14,234 bases of DNA. Source: Acanthamoeba castellanii str. Neff (Eukaryota; Discosea; Longamoebia; Acanthamoebidae). This document shows positions 1 to 9,859 of the stretch, piece by piece. The position numbers and the translations under genes were made by a program. The DNA lies in the NCBI RefSeq assembly GCF_000313135.1, contig NW_004457682.1:1-14234 (forward strand). Direction: 5' to 3'. Numbering within the stretch: position 1 is the first letter of the stretch; every line of letters begins with the position of its first letter. The notes under the pieces are model-generated. The model searched no databases and was not told the DNA's origin. It saw only the letters and a list, made by a program, of their open reading frames with translations.

Positions 1-19
1 TGTGTTGTGGTTAATGCAG

Positions 20-2435
20 CCGGCAGTCTATCACTTCAAGTTCTGGGCCGACGGGATCTACTACCAGCATCCCGGCTGCCCGCTTCCCGATAACTTCCCC
101 GACGACTTTGTCGTTTCGTTCAACCTCCAGTTCGTGTGCAAGGTACCTTGCTCTCGTCACGTCACTCCCCTCTCCGCTGTGTCGCGTGACTGACCTTTGG
201 AGACTCACTCAAAACGCAGCGCATTCGGCCGGAGCACGTGAAGAAGCTGATGCACAAGTACGCCGTCAAGACGTGGGTGCGGCACGCCGCCAAGCGCGGC
301 TTCGGCCCCAAACGGTCCTCCGATCGCTCTGGCGGCCGCCACGGCCTCAAAGCCCTCACACAAAGCCTCAAGAAAGGTGACCATGCACCACATTTGTGTG
401 TCGTGTGTGCGCCCTGCGCGTAGTGATTTGAGAGCTGATTGAATGTGCGTGCGCAGTGCCTGTCGCAGAGTTCGAAAGGCAACAGCCGCACCAGAAGAAG
501 CGCATCATTTCGCTGCGACGCAAGAAGTCGAAGAAGAAGGACGAGCGGGCTGTGGCGGCGACGGCGGCGGCCTCAGGCGCGTCTCCCAAGCCGCGGTCCG
601 GCTCGCGCGTGCAGCCTCGCCGCGAGGGTCCCTCGCTGTGCGAGGAGGAGGACATCGACACCGCCTCCAGCATCACCGACGACGAGGGCGACGATGACGA
701 GAACCTCCCACGCGACGACCTGCTGTCGTCCGAAGGCGTGAACGACGCCGAGGCCTCGCCGCCGCCGCAGCAGCAGCCGCTCGAGGACTTGACCAACGAC
801 GACAGCCCAGGCGACAATCTCAACCAAGCGGCGAAGCGCCGAACATTGTTCGCGGCCACGATCGAGGAAGACGACAGCGACAACGGCGCGGAGGAGAAGT
901 TCTACTCAGACTCGTCGTACTACTCGTCGTCGGAGGACAGCGACGCCACCGACTCTGGCTCTGACTCCGCCGGCTCCGACAATGAAGACGCTGATGAAAA
1001 GAGCGAAGCCGAAAAGAACGAAGACGAAGCCGATGTCACTGTGAGCGAGTGCGATGACAAGGACGACGAGGGCGAGGCGGCCAGCGAAGCGGAGACAACC
1101 GAATACGAAGACGACGGCGACGAGGGAGAGGAGGGCGAGCGACCAAACGCCGGCGGCAAGGCGGACTCGGAGAACAAGAACAAAGAGAAGCGGCGGCGGC
1201 GCGGGGAGAAGGCGCTGTCGGCCTCGGAGCGGCGGGAGAAGCGGCGGACCAGGCGACGAGACGAGCTCGAGCAGCGGGAGGAGGAGAAGGAGGGCAAGCG
1301 ACAGAGGATGAAGCGTGGGCCCCTGGTCAGGCTTCACCCCAAGACCGTGCTCCCCGTCACCTTCTTTTGGCCTGGTCCCGCTCATTCCGTACCCGCCCCC
1401 CTTCGCATTCTTCGTTCTTTTCTTCGTTCTTCGTTCTTGCCGAGCCTCGCGCTCACGTAGCGGTGATGGTCGTCCGTGAACTCTTCCAGGTGAAGCTGAT
1501 CTACAAGTCCTACTTCCACGCCAAGTGGAAATCCAAGGCCATGCAGCCCTGCTCGCCATCCTCTTCCCGTGCGTCCCCACCTTCCTTGTAGGCGGCTTGT
1601 GCGGCGTGTGCGTGTTCAGTTGGCTGAATGCTGTGTTGCGTGTGAACCGGTTCCAAACCGTTTTCCACATACAGGGTGGAGTGTGCGGATAACGCTCCTG
1701 CCGGGCATCTACCAGACGTGCTACCTGATCGACGGCGAGCACTACTACGCCTCGCTCACCCGGCGCGTGGTCGACCCTCAGCACGTCCTCAGCGACTGCA
1801 ACCTCTACCGAATCGACGTCGATACCAAGGTGACCCTCTTCTCCCATATGTTCCGGCCGCGTGTGCGGTGTGTGCGGTGTTGACTCACCTCGTGTGCTGT
1901 TCTGGTGGCCACCGCAGCCCTGGCTGGAAGCGACCAAGAAGAGGGGCCACCTGATCAAGCAGGGCGGGCGAATCAAGACCTGGAAGCACCGCTACACCAC
2001 ACTGCAGCACCACGAGATCCACTACTTCCGCGACGACAAGGTGCCCAACCCACGCCACCAACTGAGCTTGTGATGGTTGAATCCAACACACGCGCGTGGG
2101 GTGTGGATGCGCCGCAGGAGGAAGAGCCGATCAACGTGATCCCGCTGAGCAGCGTGGAGGGCGAAATCGAGGCCAGCGAATTGGCGGGCAAGAAGCGGGC
2201 GTGCTTCCACCTGCACACGCCCGGCCGTACCTACGTCTTCTCCTCCGCGAGCCAAGAGGTATCGACGATCGTCGGAGGCTGCGCGGTTGATGGATGTCTA
2301 ACAACCCTTGATCCACATCAGGAGATCGAGGACTGGGTGCGGTGCATCAACAGGTCGGCGTTCATGCACAAGAACTGGGAGCGGGTACTCGCGCACTACC
2401 GACCGCCTCCGGCCACCTACCACAACACTGTATAG
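20..2435 (+). CDS. Glycogen-binding (CBM48/AMPK-beta-like) plus PH-domain protein, 5' partial
   Basis: Eight exons: 20-142, 220-376, 457-1325, 1490-1568, 1675-1829, 1918-2040, 2118-2258 and 2322-2435 (TAG). They join in phase to 586 residues; the 5' end lies outside the window and exon 1 follows a TGCAG acceptor. Residues 1-41 contain YHFKFWADG, resembling the Y-x-F-K-F-x-x-D-G strand of CBM48/AMPK-beta modules. Residues about 94-380 are disordered, rich in Asp/Glu/Ser (CK2-like sites) and end in a Lys/Arg-rich stretch. Residues about 384-462 form a fuller CBM48-like module: VKLIYKSYFHAKW, then WSVRITLLPGIYQ, LIDGEHYY and VVDP. Residues about 466-565 look like a PH domain: KRGHLIKQGGRIKTWKHRY, a tyrosine-rich strand, and the closing helix EIEDWVRCINRS with its invariant Trp. 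Inferred role: a glycogen- or membrane-associated adaptor. It is not an AMPK-beta subunit, since no C-terminal ASC domain is seen. The exon 3 donor (GTCAGG) is weak and chosen by phase. Confidence 0.72.
2259..2321 (+). other. 63-bp intron without stop, inside the PH-domain coding region
   Basis: It has GT-AG ends (GTATCG ... CATCAG), a length divisible by three and no in-frame stop, so retention would add 21 residues just before the last PH helix. Removing it places the helix EIEDWVRCINRS right after the preceding strand, as PH domains require. I therefore call it an intron; it could be an alternatively retained segment. Confidence 0.6.
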
Positions 2436-2487
2436 ACACAACACAAACAAGCCCGCACCTTACATCATTCTAAACTTTTTGATTTTT
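2436..2487. other. Shared 3' region between two convergent genes
   Basis: Only 52 bp separate the TAG of the CBM/PH gene from the TAA of the SAM/PB1 gene. The stretch ends in a T-rich run (A-rich on the - strand). No AATAAA hexamer is present on either strand. The two mRNAs almost certainly overlap at their 3' ends. Confidence 0.6.
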
Positions 2488-4406
2488 TTACTTGTTACAC
2501 CGGGGCGAGGTGGACTCGACCTCGACGAGGAGCCGCATTAAGGTGTGCTTGCGGGGCCGTCGGCGGGCCTGCTTGCGCCAGTCCTCGTAGGCGTAGCGCA
2601 GGGCGTCGTCGCTCTGGATTCCGACCAGGTCGCCCTCGACGTCCCGGTAGCTGATCCGCACCACGCCCTTGGCGCCCTCCTGCATCAGGATGGCCAGCAG
2701 GAGCGGCCCGTGGAGCCGGTGGACCTCGGCCATCAGGTCGGCGTAGAGCAGCGGCCGCCGGGCGTCGAGCCGCAGCAGCGAGATGTCGTCGTGGTAGGTC
2801 GACTCGGCCTTCTTCCGCCGCAGCTGGCGCTCTTCCACGTCGGGCAGCTCGTCGCCCGACGATGACCACCTGGCGTACTCGTCGCTGTCGCTGTCGCTCG
2901 AGACGCGGCGGGTGGGCACGATGGACATCGAGCAGGTGTCGATGACGGTCAGGGCTGACAGCTGCAGGCAGCACTTGACGACCACCACGCCGTGTCGCTC
3001 GGCGTAGGTCAGGGTAGGATTGCGCCGCGCCTGTTGCGGCTTGGCCGGCGAGCGCTGCGAAGAGGCGGCCGCGGTCCTGACCGCCCGCGACGACGTGGCC
3101 AACGGAATAGCCGGCAGCGGGACCCTGGAGCCCTCCTCCGACGATGACGAAGACGACGACGAAAGCGAAGACGATGACGAAGACGACGAAAGAGAACACG
3201 AAGGCGAGTCGGTCTGGGCCACGGTGACGCTGGGCGCGGCCTGGGCGGCGGCCGCCGGGGTGATCCACTTGCGGATGGTGGCGACCGGTCCGATTGAAGA
3301 CCGGTTCTTACGGGTGGGCGACGAGCTGCCCGATGTCGACAGGGCGCGACGAGGTCGTCCGGGAGGCCAGCGGCGCTGGCCTGCTCGCGGCTGACCTTGC
3401 GCCTGATCGAGCCCCGGCGAGCGCTGAACGGCGACACCACCGGCGACTGGGGAGCGGCCTCGGCGACTGCGGCGGGCTGGGCCGGGGCCTGGGCGGGCTG
3501 CGTCGGCGCGACCGCGAGGAAGTCGTCCGAGTTGGTGATCAGCGGCACCGACGAGAACGACGACGATCTCTTGCGCCCGGCCTCCTCCCCGGCCACGGGG
3601 TCATCGACCGCCACCACCGCCGGCGCTGCCTTGGCATCTCCACCGCTGTCGCCGCCGAACACCTCGGGTGCGGGCTGGGGCGGCGTGGCCGAGTTCGAGC
3701 GCAGGCGCGTGGCCAGTCCGTCCCTGCGCAAGGCGATGCACTTCTCCGACGCCGCGAACTGCTTGATCGCGCAGGGCAGGCCCACCACCGGCTGAGCCGC
3801 CGCCTTTGCCCGGCCGCCGCCGTTGTTGTAGTGCTTGGCGGCCTGGGCCTGGGTTTGGAGCTCGTCCTGCTGGCGCTGGAGCATCAGCAGCGCGAGCCAC
3901 AGCCGCCGCTTGTCGACCACCGACAGGACGCCCAGCTGGTCGCACAGCCGGCGCAGGGCGGCCTCCGACTCACAGCCACCGCCGGGGCCGGCCGGGTTGG
4001 CGTTGCGCCGCGGCCCGGCCGGGCCGAAGATGAAGCTCTTGGACCGGGCCAGGGTGCCGAAGTTGGGCGACGACGTCGACACCCGCAGCTGCGGCGGGCC
4101 GCCCGGCTTCGACTCGCCGGCGGCAGCGTAGGGCTGGGTCGATGATGATGGTGATGATGAAGAAGAAGAAGGTGTCGTGGGCGGGGAGATGTGGGACGAC
4201 ATGAAGAAGGGCGTGGAGGCGGCGTTGAGGAGGTGGGTGCCCTTGAGCTTGGACTTCTTGGCGGCCGGGGCGTAGGCGTTGAGGCCCTGCTGCTCGAGGA
4301 ACCGGGCGACCTCCTTGGTGCCCCAGTCCTTGGGCTGCGGCTCGGCCGAGTCGGAGGGCGACTTGCCCGCGGCCGGCCTGCTCCTCCACTTGCGAAGAGT
4401 GCTCAT
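2488..4406 (-). CDS. SAM-domain and PB1-domain protein (scaffold-like)
   Basis: The ATG is at 4406 and the TAA at 2490-2488. The best model has two exons, 4406-3312 and 3240-2488, joined by a 71-bp intron (GTAAGA ... CCCAG) in phase 0, giving 615 residues. Residues 28-62 match the first half of a SAM domain (DWGTKEVARFLEQQGL ... LKGTHLL). Residues 149-178 match its second half (ALRRLCDQLGVLSVVDKRRL). Between them is a Ser/Pro/Gly-rich insert of about 86 residues. The C-terminus has a PB1 acidic OPCA motif near residues 562-576 (SYRDVEGDLVGIQSDDAL) followed by a closing strand LMRLLVEV. A possible Lys-containing first strand (GVVVVKCCL) lies about 65 residues upstream of the next recognisable strand, so PB1 may also carry an insert. 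Two poly-Ser runs precede it. SAM and PB1 are both oligomerising modules, so a signalling or polarity scaffold is inferred; the substrate or partner is unknown. Confidence 0.65.
3241..3311 (-). other. Inferred 71-bp intron (or frameshift) in the SAM/PB1 gene
   Basis: The N-terminal reading frame and the PB1 frame differ. A GTAAGA donor at 3311 and a CCCAG acceptor ending at 3241 join them in phase 0. Alternatives are an 83-bp intron 3350-3268 (GTCGCG ... GCAAG, weaker acceptor) or a one-base deletion near 3343-3350. In the deletion case the skipped DNA would encode a plausible Ser/Thr-rich linker. Confidence 0.45.
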
Positions 4407-5037
4407 GCCTTCTTCTTCAACTTCTTCCTTCCTGACCTAGCCAGGAAGGGATCGCGGTGGGGGGTCGCTTCGTTTCCTCACTCGAGTGGGGCAGTAGCTA
4501 TGGTTAACCTTGGCTTCGACCTTAGCCTTCGTTCTTCTTCGTTCTTTTGGTCACCTCTTCGGTTCTTCCTGGCTCTTGGCTTGCTCTCTTGCGTGAGGCT
4601 CTGATGGGTGTGGTATTGGTGAGGGAGGCCTGCTTGGGTTGTGGTTGGGTTCGAGAACGTTAGGTTGTGGCACTCTCGCCCAAACGATCAAGGCGCCCTT
4701 CCAACAAGCTCCAGAAAGAGAGCTGCACAAGCCCCATTTCGTGACGATGATGACGCGGTAGCCTGGTATGTAACCTGGCTACCTACGCCGCAGCTGTTGC
4801 TCGGTTGGAGGAAAATAGAGTCTTTTTTTATGCACCTCGTGCGCTGATTGGCTTGGTTAATCCCATGGTAACCGGCAATTCCTTGTGTTTCAGAACCCGG
4901 CTAGTTAACAACCCCGTGGCTCGTTCTCGGCCGCGAGAACACGTTAGACGTAGGCCCCAAGCGGCTGGTTGAGCATGACGACACATTTTTGTGGCCTTGT
5001 GCTGTGCTCACAATACGCAGCTGCGCGAGAGCTCGTA
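4407..5037. other. 631-bp intergenic region with short palindromes
   Basis: It lies between the start of the SAM/PB1 gene (both it and the next gene are on the - strand) and the stop codon of the BOD1/Shg1-like gene, so it must hold the former's promoter and the latter's 3' end. No credible coding exon or tRNA was seen. Visible structure: pyrimidine-rich TTCTTC-type runs at 4410-4430 and 4525-4570; the palindrome GGTTAACC at 4502-4509; TTCGAGAA at 4650-4657; an inverted repeat with 7-bp arms GGTAGCC/GGCTACC at 4757-4783; GGTTA/TAACC arms at 4855-4873; GTTAAC at 4904-4909; and GTTCTCG/CGAGAAC arms at 4923-4940. Confidence 0.6.
4923..4940. repeat. Inverted repeat, 7-bp arms with 4-bp spacer
   Basis: Perfect arms GTTCTCG and CGAGAAC flank GCCG. 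The right arm plus a nearby GTTAG resembles the sequence at 4652-4662 (CGAGAAC then GTTAG), about 280 bp away. It could be a protein-binding site or chance in GC-rich DNA. Confidence 0.35.
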
Positions 5038-6728
5038 TCATCTGCCGCGAGAGGCGCGGCGACGGAGGGGGTAGAGGCGGGCGCTCTCCTCCTCGGCGAG
5101 CCTGCGAGCGAGCGCGGCGTCGTCCTCCTCCGTGGATCGGGCGTCGCTGCCCCGCCTGCTCCGCTTGGCCTTCCGGCCGCCCGACCGGGACTCTCGCCGC
5201 CGCCGTGACGATAGGCTCTTCCGCGATTCTCGTCGACGCGCCGTCGTCACGCTGCTGTCTTCCTCCTCTTCATCATCATCATCGCTGGAATTCTTCTCTT
5301 CTTTCTCATCGCTGCTGCTGCTGCTGTCGCTGCTGCTCGCCCTTTGGATGGTCCTCTTCGTCTTGCGCCCTGCTTTCTTTGTTCTGCTGCTTCTCGCCTC
5401 CTCTTCGCTGTCGTCGTCGTCTACGTTTGATTTCTTCCTGTCGGCCTTTCGACGACTGCCTTCCTCATCCTTGTCATCTTCTTCGTCGCTTGACTCGTCG
5501 TCGCTGCGCGATGATGGTTTGGCCGCAGGCGAAGAGGGCTGCGACGATGACGAAGACGACGGCGACGACGAGGCGCTGCTGTCGTCCTCGCTCGACTCGC
5601 TTTCGCTGTGCCCCTTCTTCTGTCGCTTGGGGTCGCGCTCGTCGTCGTCGTCGTCGTCGTCGGGCCGCTGCTCGCCGGACCCGCTCGCCGACGCGCCGCC
5701 TTCGTCCTTGATATTCGGTTCGGCCTTCTGGCCTTCCGAGTCGGCCTCCTCGTCCCCGTTGCCTCGCTTCCGCTTGGCCGCGGCAGCTGCCGTCGACAGG
5801 GAGGCCTTCTGGTCACCCTCCACCTTCCTGCGGCCCGCGCCCAGCATTTCATCGAGGAGCTGGGACGGCGTGCCGTCCACCACTCGCTCGATGGGCGGCG
5901 GCTGGTTGTGGTTGAGGGAAGAAGAAGACCCGCGCTGCGCCGGCGCCTCGCTGTCCTTTCTCTTCCCTGGAGACGACGAACGAAGGAGAAACGACCATCA
6001 GTCAGTCCAGCATTCACCGAGTGAGTGACTCGGGGAAAAAAAGAAAAGAGGTGTGTACCTGTTGAACTGCGCATGCTCTCCAGCGCGTCGTTGATCTGCG
6101 CGTGCGCCAGCGTGTGGAAGGCCGACGACGGGTCCTGCACGACGCCCTGGATGCCCTTTTCGATCTCTTTGTGGAGCGACGTCCTGGTTGTCACACCACC
6201 ACCATCAACGTTCGAGAAGTCAGGGCACCACTGCGTCGCGTTGCAAGTGCATGGAGAGGGGAGGGGGCACACTTACCGATGCAGCTCGTCGAGAATACGA
6301 GAGAGGACGGCCTTGCGGTGTTGCAGCCGCTTGGTGGTGGTCATGGCCGGATCGAACGGTGGCGCGTGCGCGTAGGCCCGTGTGCTCTCCACTGTCGCCC
6401 GTGCTCGCTCCAGCAGCCGCGCTTGCACTCCCTTTTTTTGTACACATTTAAATGATTAAAATAATAAATAAATAAATAAAAAATGATGGGCGAATTGGGG
6501 TGGGGGCAGCGAGGGGGGAAGATGAGTGGCTACCGAATCGATGAGCTCTTTGGTGAGGGCTGAGCGAAGTTGATCGAAGCAACCGTACAGCTTCATGTGC
6601 TCGAGTAGCGCCTGTGGGGTGGTTCGTTTCAGATATTCCTCCATCTGCGCCGTTTCTGTTTCGCTAGCATGCTTCTTGTCTCCATTCGCGTGTCCATTTG
6701 CTCTGGTTCCTTCTGGCCCGCTCTCCAT
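5038..6728 (-). CDS. BOD1/Shg1-like domain protein with long acidic-basic tail
   Basis: Four exons: 6728-6534, 6431-6277, 6183-6059 and 5966-5038 (TGA), in phase, 467 residues. Residues about 38-158 resemble the BOD1/FAM44/Shg1 fold: ALLEHMKLYGCFDQLRSAL, then a helical stretch ending HRKAVLSRILDELHR, then IQGVVQDP and AHAQINDALESM. The last two align with the Q-V-V-D-P ... I-E-x-A-I-x-E-F end of BOD1. In known proteins this domain belongs to the Set1/COMPASS histone H3K4 methyltransferase (yeast Shg1) or to BOD1, a mitotic PP2A regulator. The rest (about 160-467) is low complexity, rich in Ser, Asp/Glu and Lys/Arg, with many CK2-like and nuclear-localisation-like clusters. Near the end EEDDAALARRLAEEES (438-453) looks like a UIM-type helix. 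Exon 2 starts after an unusual AAAAAAAG acceptor, chosen by phase. Nuclear or chromatin role is inferred. Confidence 0.62.
6458..6484. repeat. AAAT/AATA low-complexity tract in an intron
   Basis: Repeated AAAT units lie in the first intron (6533-6432) of the BOD1/Shg1-like gene. On the coding strand the tract is T-rich and precedes the acceptor, so it probably acts as its pyrimidine tract. Confidence 0.6.
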
Positions 6729-6811
6729 CCTCTCTCTTTAAGATTTAGAAAAACAATTCGGTAGATTATTTTATAGTTTTTGTTTTTATTTTCCAATTTG
6801 TTCTGGAATTG
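6729..6811. promoter_or_regulatory. NOA1: Compact divergent promoter between BOD1/Shg1-like and NOA1 genes
   Basis: Only 83 bp separate the two start codons (6728 on the - strand, 6812 on the + strand). The stretch is strongly AT-rich compared with its flanks and includes ATTATTTTATAGTTTTTG near 6764-6781. Both 5' UTRs and core promoters must fit here unless transcription starts inside the neighbouring gene. No sure TATA box can be assigned. Confidence 0.5.
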
Positions 6812-9800
6812 ATGAGCACAGCCATGCTGCGGTGTAGCAGGAGAGTGGGAGGCTCGCCACTTCGTGCGGACCACCTCCGCTGCGGTGGTCTTCACAGCTC
6901 GGGTGCGGTCGTGCCGGTGGGTTCCTCCGTCCTGCGATTAAATCTCCATCCCGTTGCATCTCCTTCAGCCACAACGTCCCTTCTTTCATCTGCGCGATCG
7001 TACGTGCGGCTGCCGATGGGTTTCCCGCTCCCCTTCCGCCCGCCCTCTTCTGCCCCCTCTGGTACCAGTTCCCTTCTGATTAAGTTGATTTTAGTATTTT
7101 AATCTTTTATTTCAATTAATTAAAAAAATACTTGTTTGGGCAGGTGCGCGTGGTGTTGCGTCGTCATCGGGCTCGGGCAACGGCCGCCGTGGTGTGAAGG
7201 GCTTCGACGAGACCAAGTACCCGCCCATGGCGCCATCCCCCAAGGCCACTCCGCCGCAGCCATCACAGCAGACCGCCCGCGAGCCCAACCCTCTTGCCGG
7301 TACCAGCTAACAACCCTTCCTCTCGTCGTTGGCGTCCGACTCACCACCATCTGCGTTACTGTCATTGTGGTGTGGTGTGGTGGTGGTCTACAGCGCTGGA
7401 CGGACCTGATGTGATCCACTTGCTGCCTGACGAAGACGAGGCCAGACACAAGTCGAGGAAGATCAAGGCGGCGCCCGCCGGCATGGAGGGCGGACTGATC
7501 ATCCAGGCCGACCAGCGTACGCCGCCCTGAGGCCCTCGCTCCTCTTCGATGGCTGCGATGCTGCGGTGACGAGTGGTGACGAGCGGTGCTTGTGCTGATG
7601 GTCTCACAACCACGTGATTGCGTTGATGTAGTGTTGCAGGAAGATGAAGAAATCATGGCGAGCAAGAAGCAGAAAGACCACAAGTGCCCCGGGTGCGGCG
7701 CCACGCTACAGAGCGACGACCCGCACTCCATCGGCTACAAGTACGCTTCCTCGCGCTCAAACCTAACAGCATACTGTGTAGAAAGCACACACAACACACA
7801 ACACACAACACACAACACACAACACACCACCTGATGGCATTTTCACTATTGTCATGCTTATTCTTTTTTTGTCATTGTTTGTGCTTTGGGCAGACCTCCG
7901 CAAGTGCTGAAGCAAGAGGAGCGGGGCTTGGCTCCGGTGTGCCAGCGTTGCCACAGCCTGCGGCACCACGGCATCGTTACTCCGCTCAAGGTCCCGTACG
8001 AGGAGGTCAAGGAGCACCTCAAGCTCATCTCCGACCAGTCCTGCCTGGTGGTCAAGATCGTGGACATCTTCGATTTCAGCGGCAGCTTCATCAACGACTT
8101 TCGCGGGATCACCGGCAACAACCCCGTCGTCCTTGTCGGCAACAAGGTGCCTATATTATTCATATTCTTATTCTTATTATTTATTGTTATTATTCTTAGT
8201 TATTATTCTTATTTGTTATATATTGATTTATTGACGGTGTGATTGTGCACAGTTGGATCTGCTGCCGGTCGGAGCGAAGCCGGAGAGGATTCAGATCTGG
8301 CTCAAGCGGCTGGCGACGGAGATGGGCCTCAAGAACGTGCGATCCGTGCATCTGATCTCGGCTAAGTCGGGCGAGGGCGTGCACTCGTTGTCTCGGGTAC
8401 ATGCTTCTACATGACCTGCCAACCCAACCGGTGTGCGATGTTATTAACGCTCACCACCACCGCCGCCACTTGACAGAAAATAGAGCAGCTGCGCAAGGAG
8501 CGGGACGTCTACGTGGTCGGTTGCACCAACGTGGGCAAAAGCACGCTCATCAACCGACTCATTTCCATCAACACCAAGGGTACCTACAATGTGTGTGGTG
8601 TGGTGGTGTGGTGTGGAGTGTGTGTGTGTTCGGCACTATTCCCAAGGCAGTCACTCACGGTCCACATTGTACAAGGCCCGAAGAAGAGGAATCTGATCAC
8701 CACGTCCATCGTGCCTGGCACTACGCTCAACCTCATCTCTTTCCCTCTCGGCGGCAAGAAGGGTGCGTTTGCCCCTCGTTTGTGTTGCTCTGCGCAGTTG
8801 TCTTGTCCGGTGGACCTAACGACACACACACACACACACACATCACACACACACACACACACACACACACGGGTGCCTGTGCGAATTGTGTGCGTTCGTT
8901 GCAGCTTTCAAAATGGGCAAGCGGGCCTTCCTCTACGACACGCCGGGCGTGATCAACAAGCACCAGATGGCCAACCTGCTCAATATGGAGGAGCTGAGCA
9001 TCACGCTGCCCAAGCGCCGAATCCAGCCCGGTACGCCAACCCTTCCGAAGCCTCACTTCTATGATGAAGCGAGCGCACGGTGCTCACTTCAACCCGGGTC
9101 CACTTGCGCGGCATAGTCACCTATCGCCTCGTGCCCGGCAAGGCGCTCTTCTTCGGCGGGCTGGGCCGGCTGGACTACGTCGATGGACCCGGCCCGCTCT
9201 ATCTCACGCTCTTCCTCTCCAAGTACCGTTCCCACTCCTCTGGCGTTTGGTGTGGTGGCCCACTGCAGTGTACACCGCGGTTCGAGTACTCACATGCCAG
9301 GTTCATCATCATTCGTCGTCATCAGGGAGCTGAAGGTGCACCCGACGTCCATCGCCAAGGCCGACGACGTCATGTCCAAGCACGCGGGCACCTTGCTCGT
9401 GCCCCCGCTCGGCGAAGAGCGGGCCAAGCAGCTGCCCGAGTTCATCGCCAAGGACATCCACATCGAAGGTACATTTATTATTTATTATTATTTATTGATT
9501 ATTTATTGCTGATTAAATTTCGAGATTGATTAATTTATTGTTGTTTTATTCTTTTCTTTTGGTATTGATTGATTTTATTTTCGTGGTGCAGCCGATGAGG
9601 AGCGTGGAGGACTCAAGAAGTCGTTCGCCGACATCGTGTTCTCGGGGCTCGGCTGGACCTCGCTCGTGACGCCCACCTTCGACCGGGACATCCACCTCCG
9701 CTCCCTGTCGCCCGAGGGCGTTGGCATCTTCCTGCGAGAGGTCCCTACACCCTCCCCACACCCTTCGTCGGCTGTGTCGTGCGAGTCGTCGTCTCACGAC

Positions 9801-9823
9801 TGATTTCGTGACTCTCGCGTACA

Positions 9824-9859
<36 letters not shown>

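Noticed and set aside
906..1976. 356-codon open frame on the - strand opposite the CBM/PH gene
   Set aside because: It is a shadow of the GC-rich, Ser/Asp/Glu-coding exon and crosses three introns of the real gene. The translation has no family features.
20..2435. AMPK beta subunit
   Set aside because: It has a CBM48-like module but lacks the C-terminal ASC (alpha/gamma-binding) domain and instead ends in a PH domain.
3294..4145. 283-codon open frame on the + strand
   Set aside because: It is antisense to the SAM/PB1 exon, its product is Arg/Gly/Leu-rich low complexity, and there is no recognisable domain.
4640..4700. tRNA-like B-box (GGGTTCGAGAAC) in the intergenic gap
   Set aside because: No matching A-box lies at the right distance, no acceptor-stem pairing is visible, and the last bases do not match the B-box consensus.
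4641..4847. 68-codon open frame in the intergenic gap
   Set aside because: Its composition is unremarkable, it has no domain or splice-supported extension, and it is short enough to occur by chance.
5132..6028. 298-codon open frame on the + strand (Ser/Leu/Arg-rich)
   Set aside because: It is antisense to the Ser/Asp-rich exon of the BOD1/Shg1-like gene; complements of GAC/TCG-type codons stay open by composition alone.
7786..7827. CRISPR-like array from regular AACACAC repeats
   Set aside because: The units are 7 bp with no spacers, in a eukaryotic intron; this is a simple tandem repeat.
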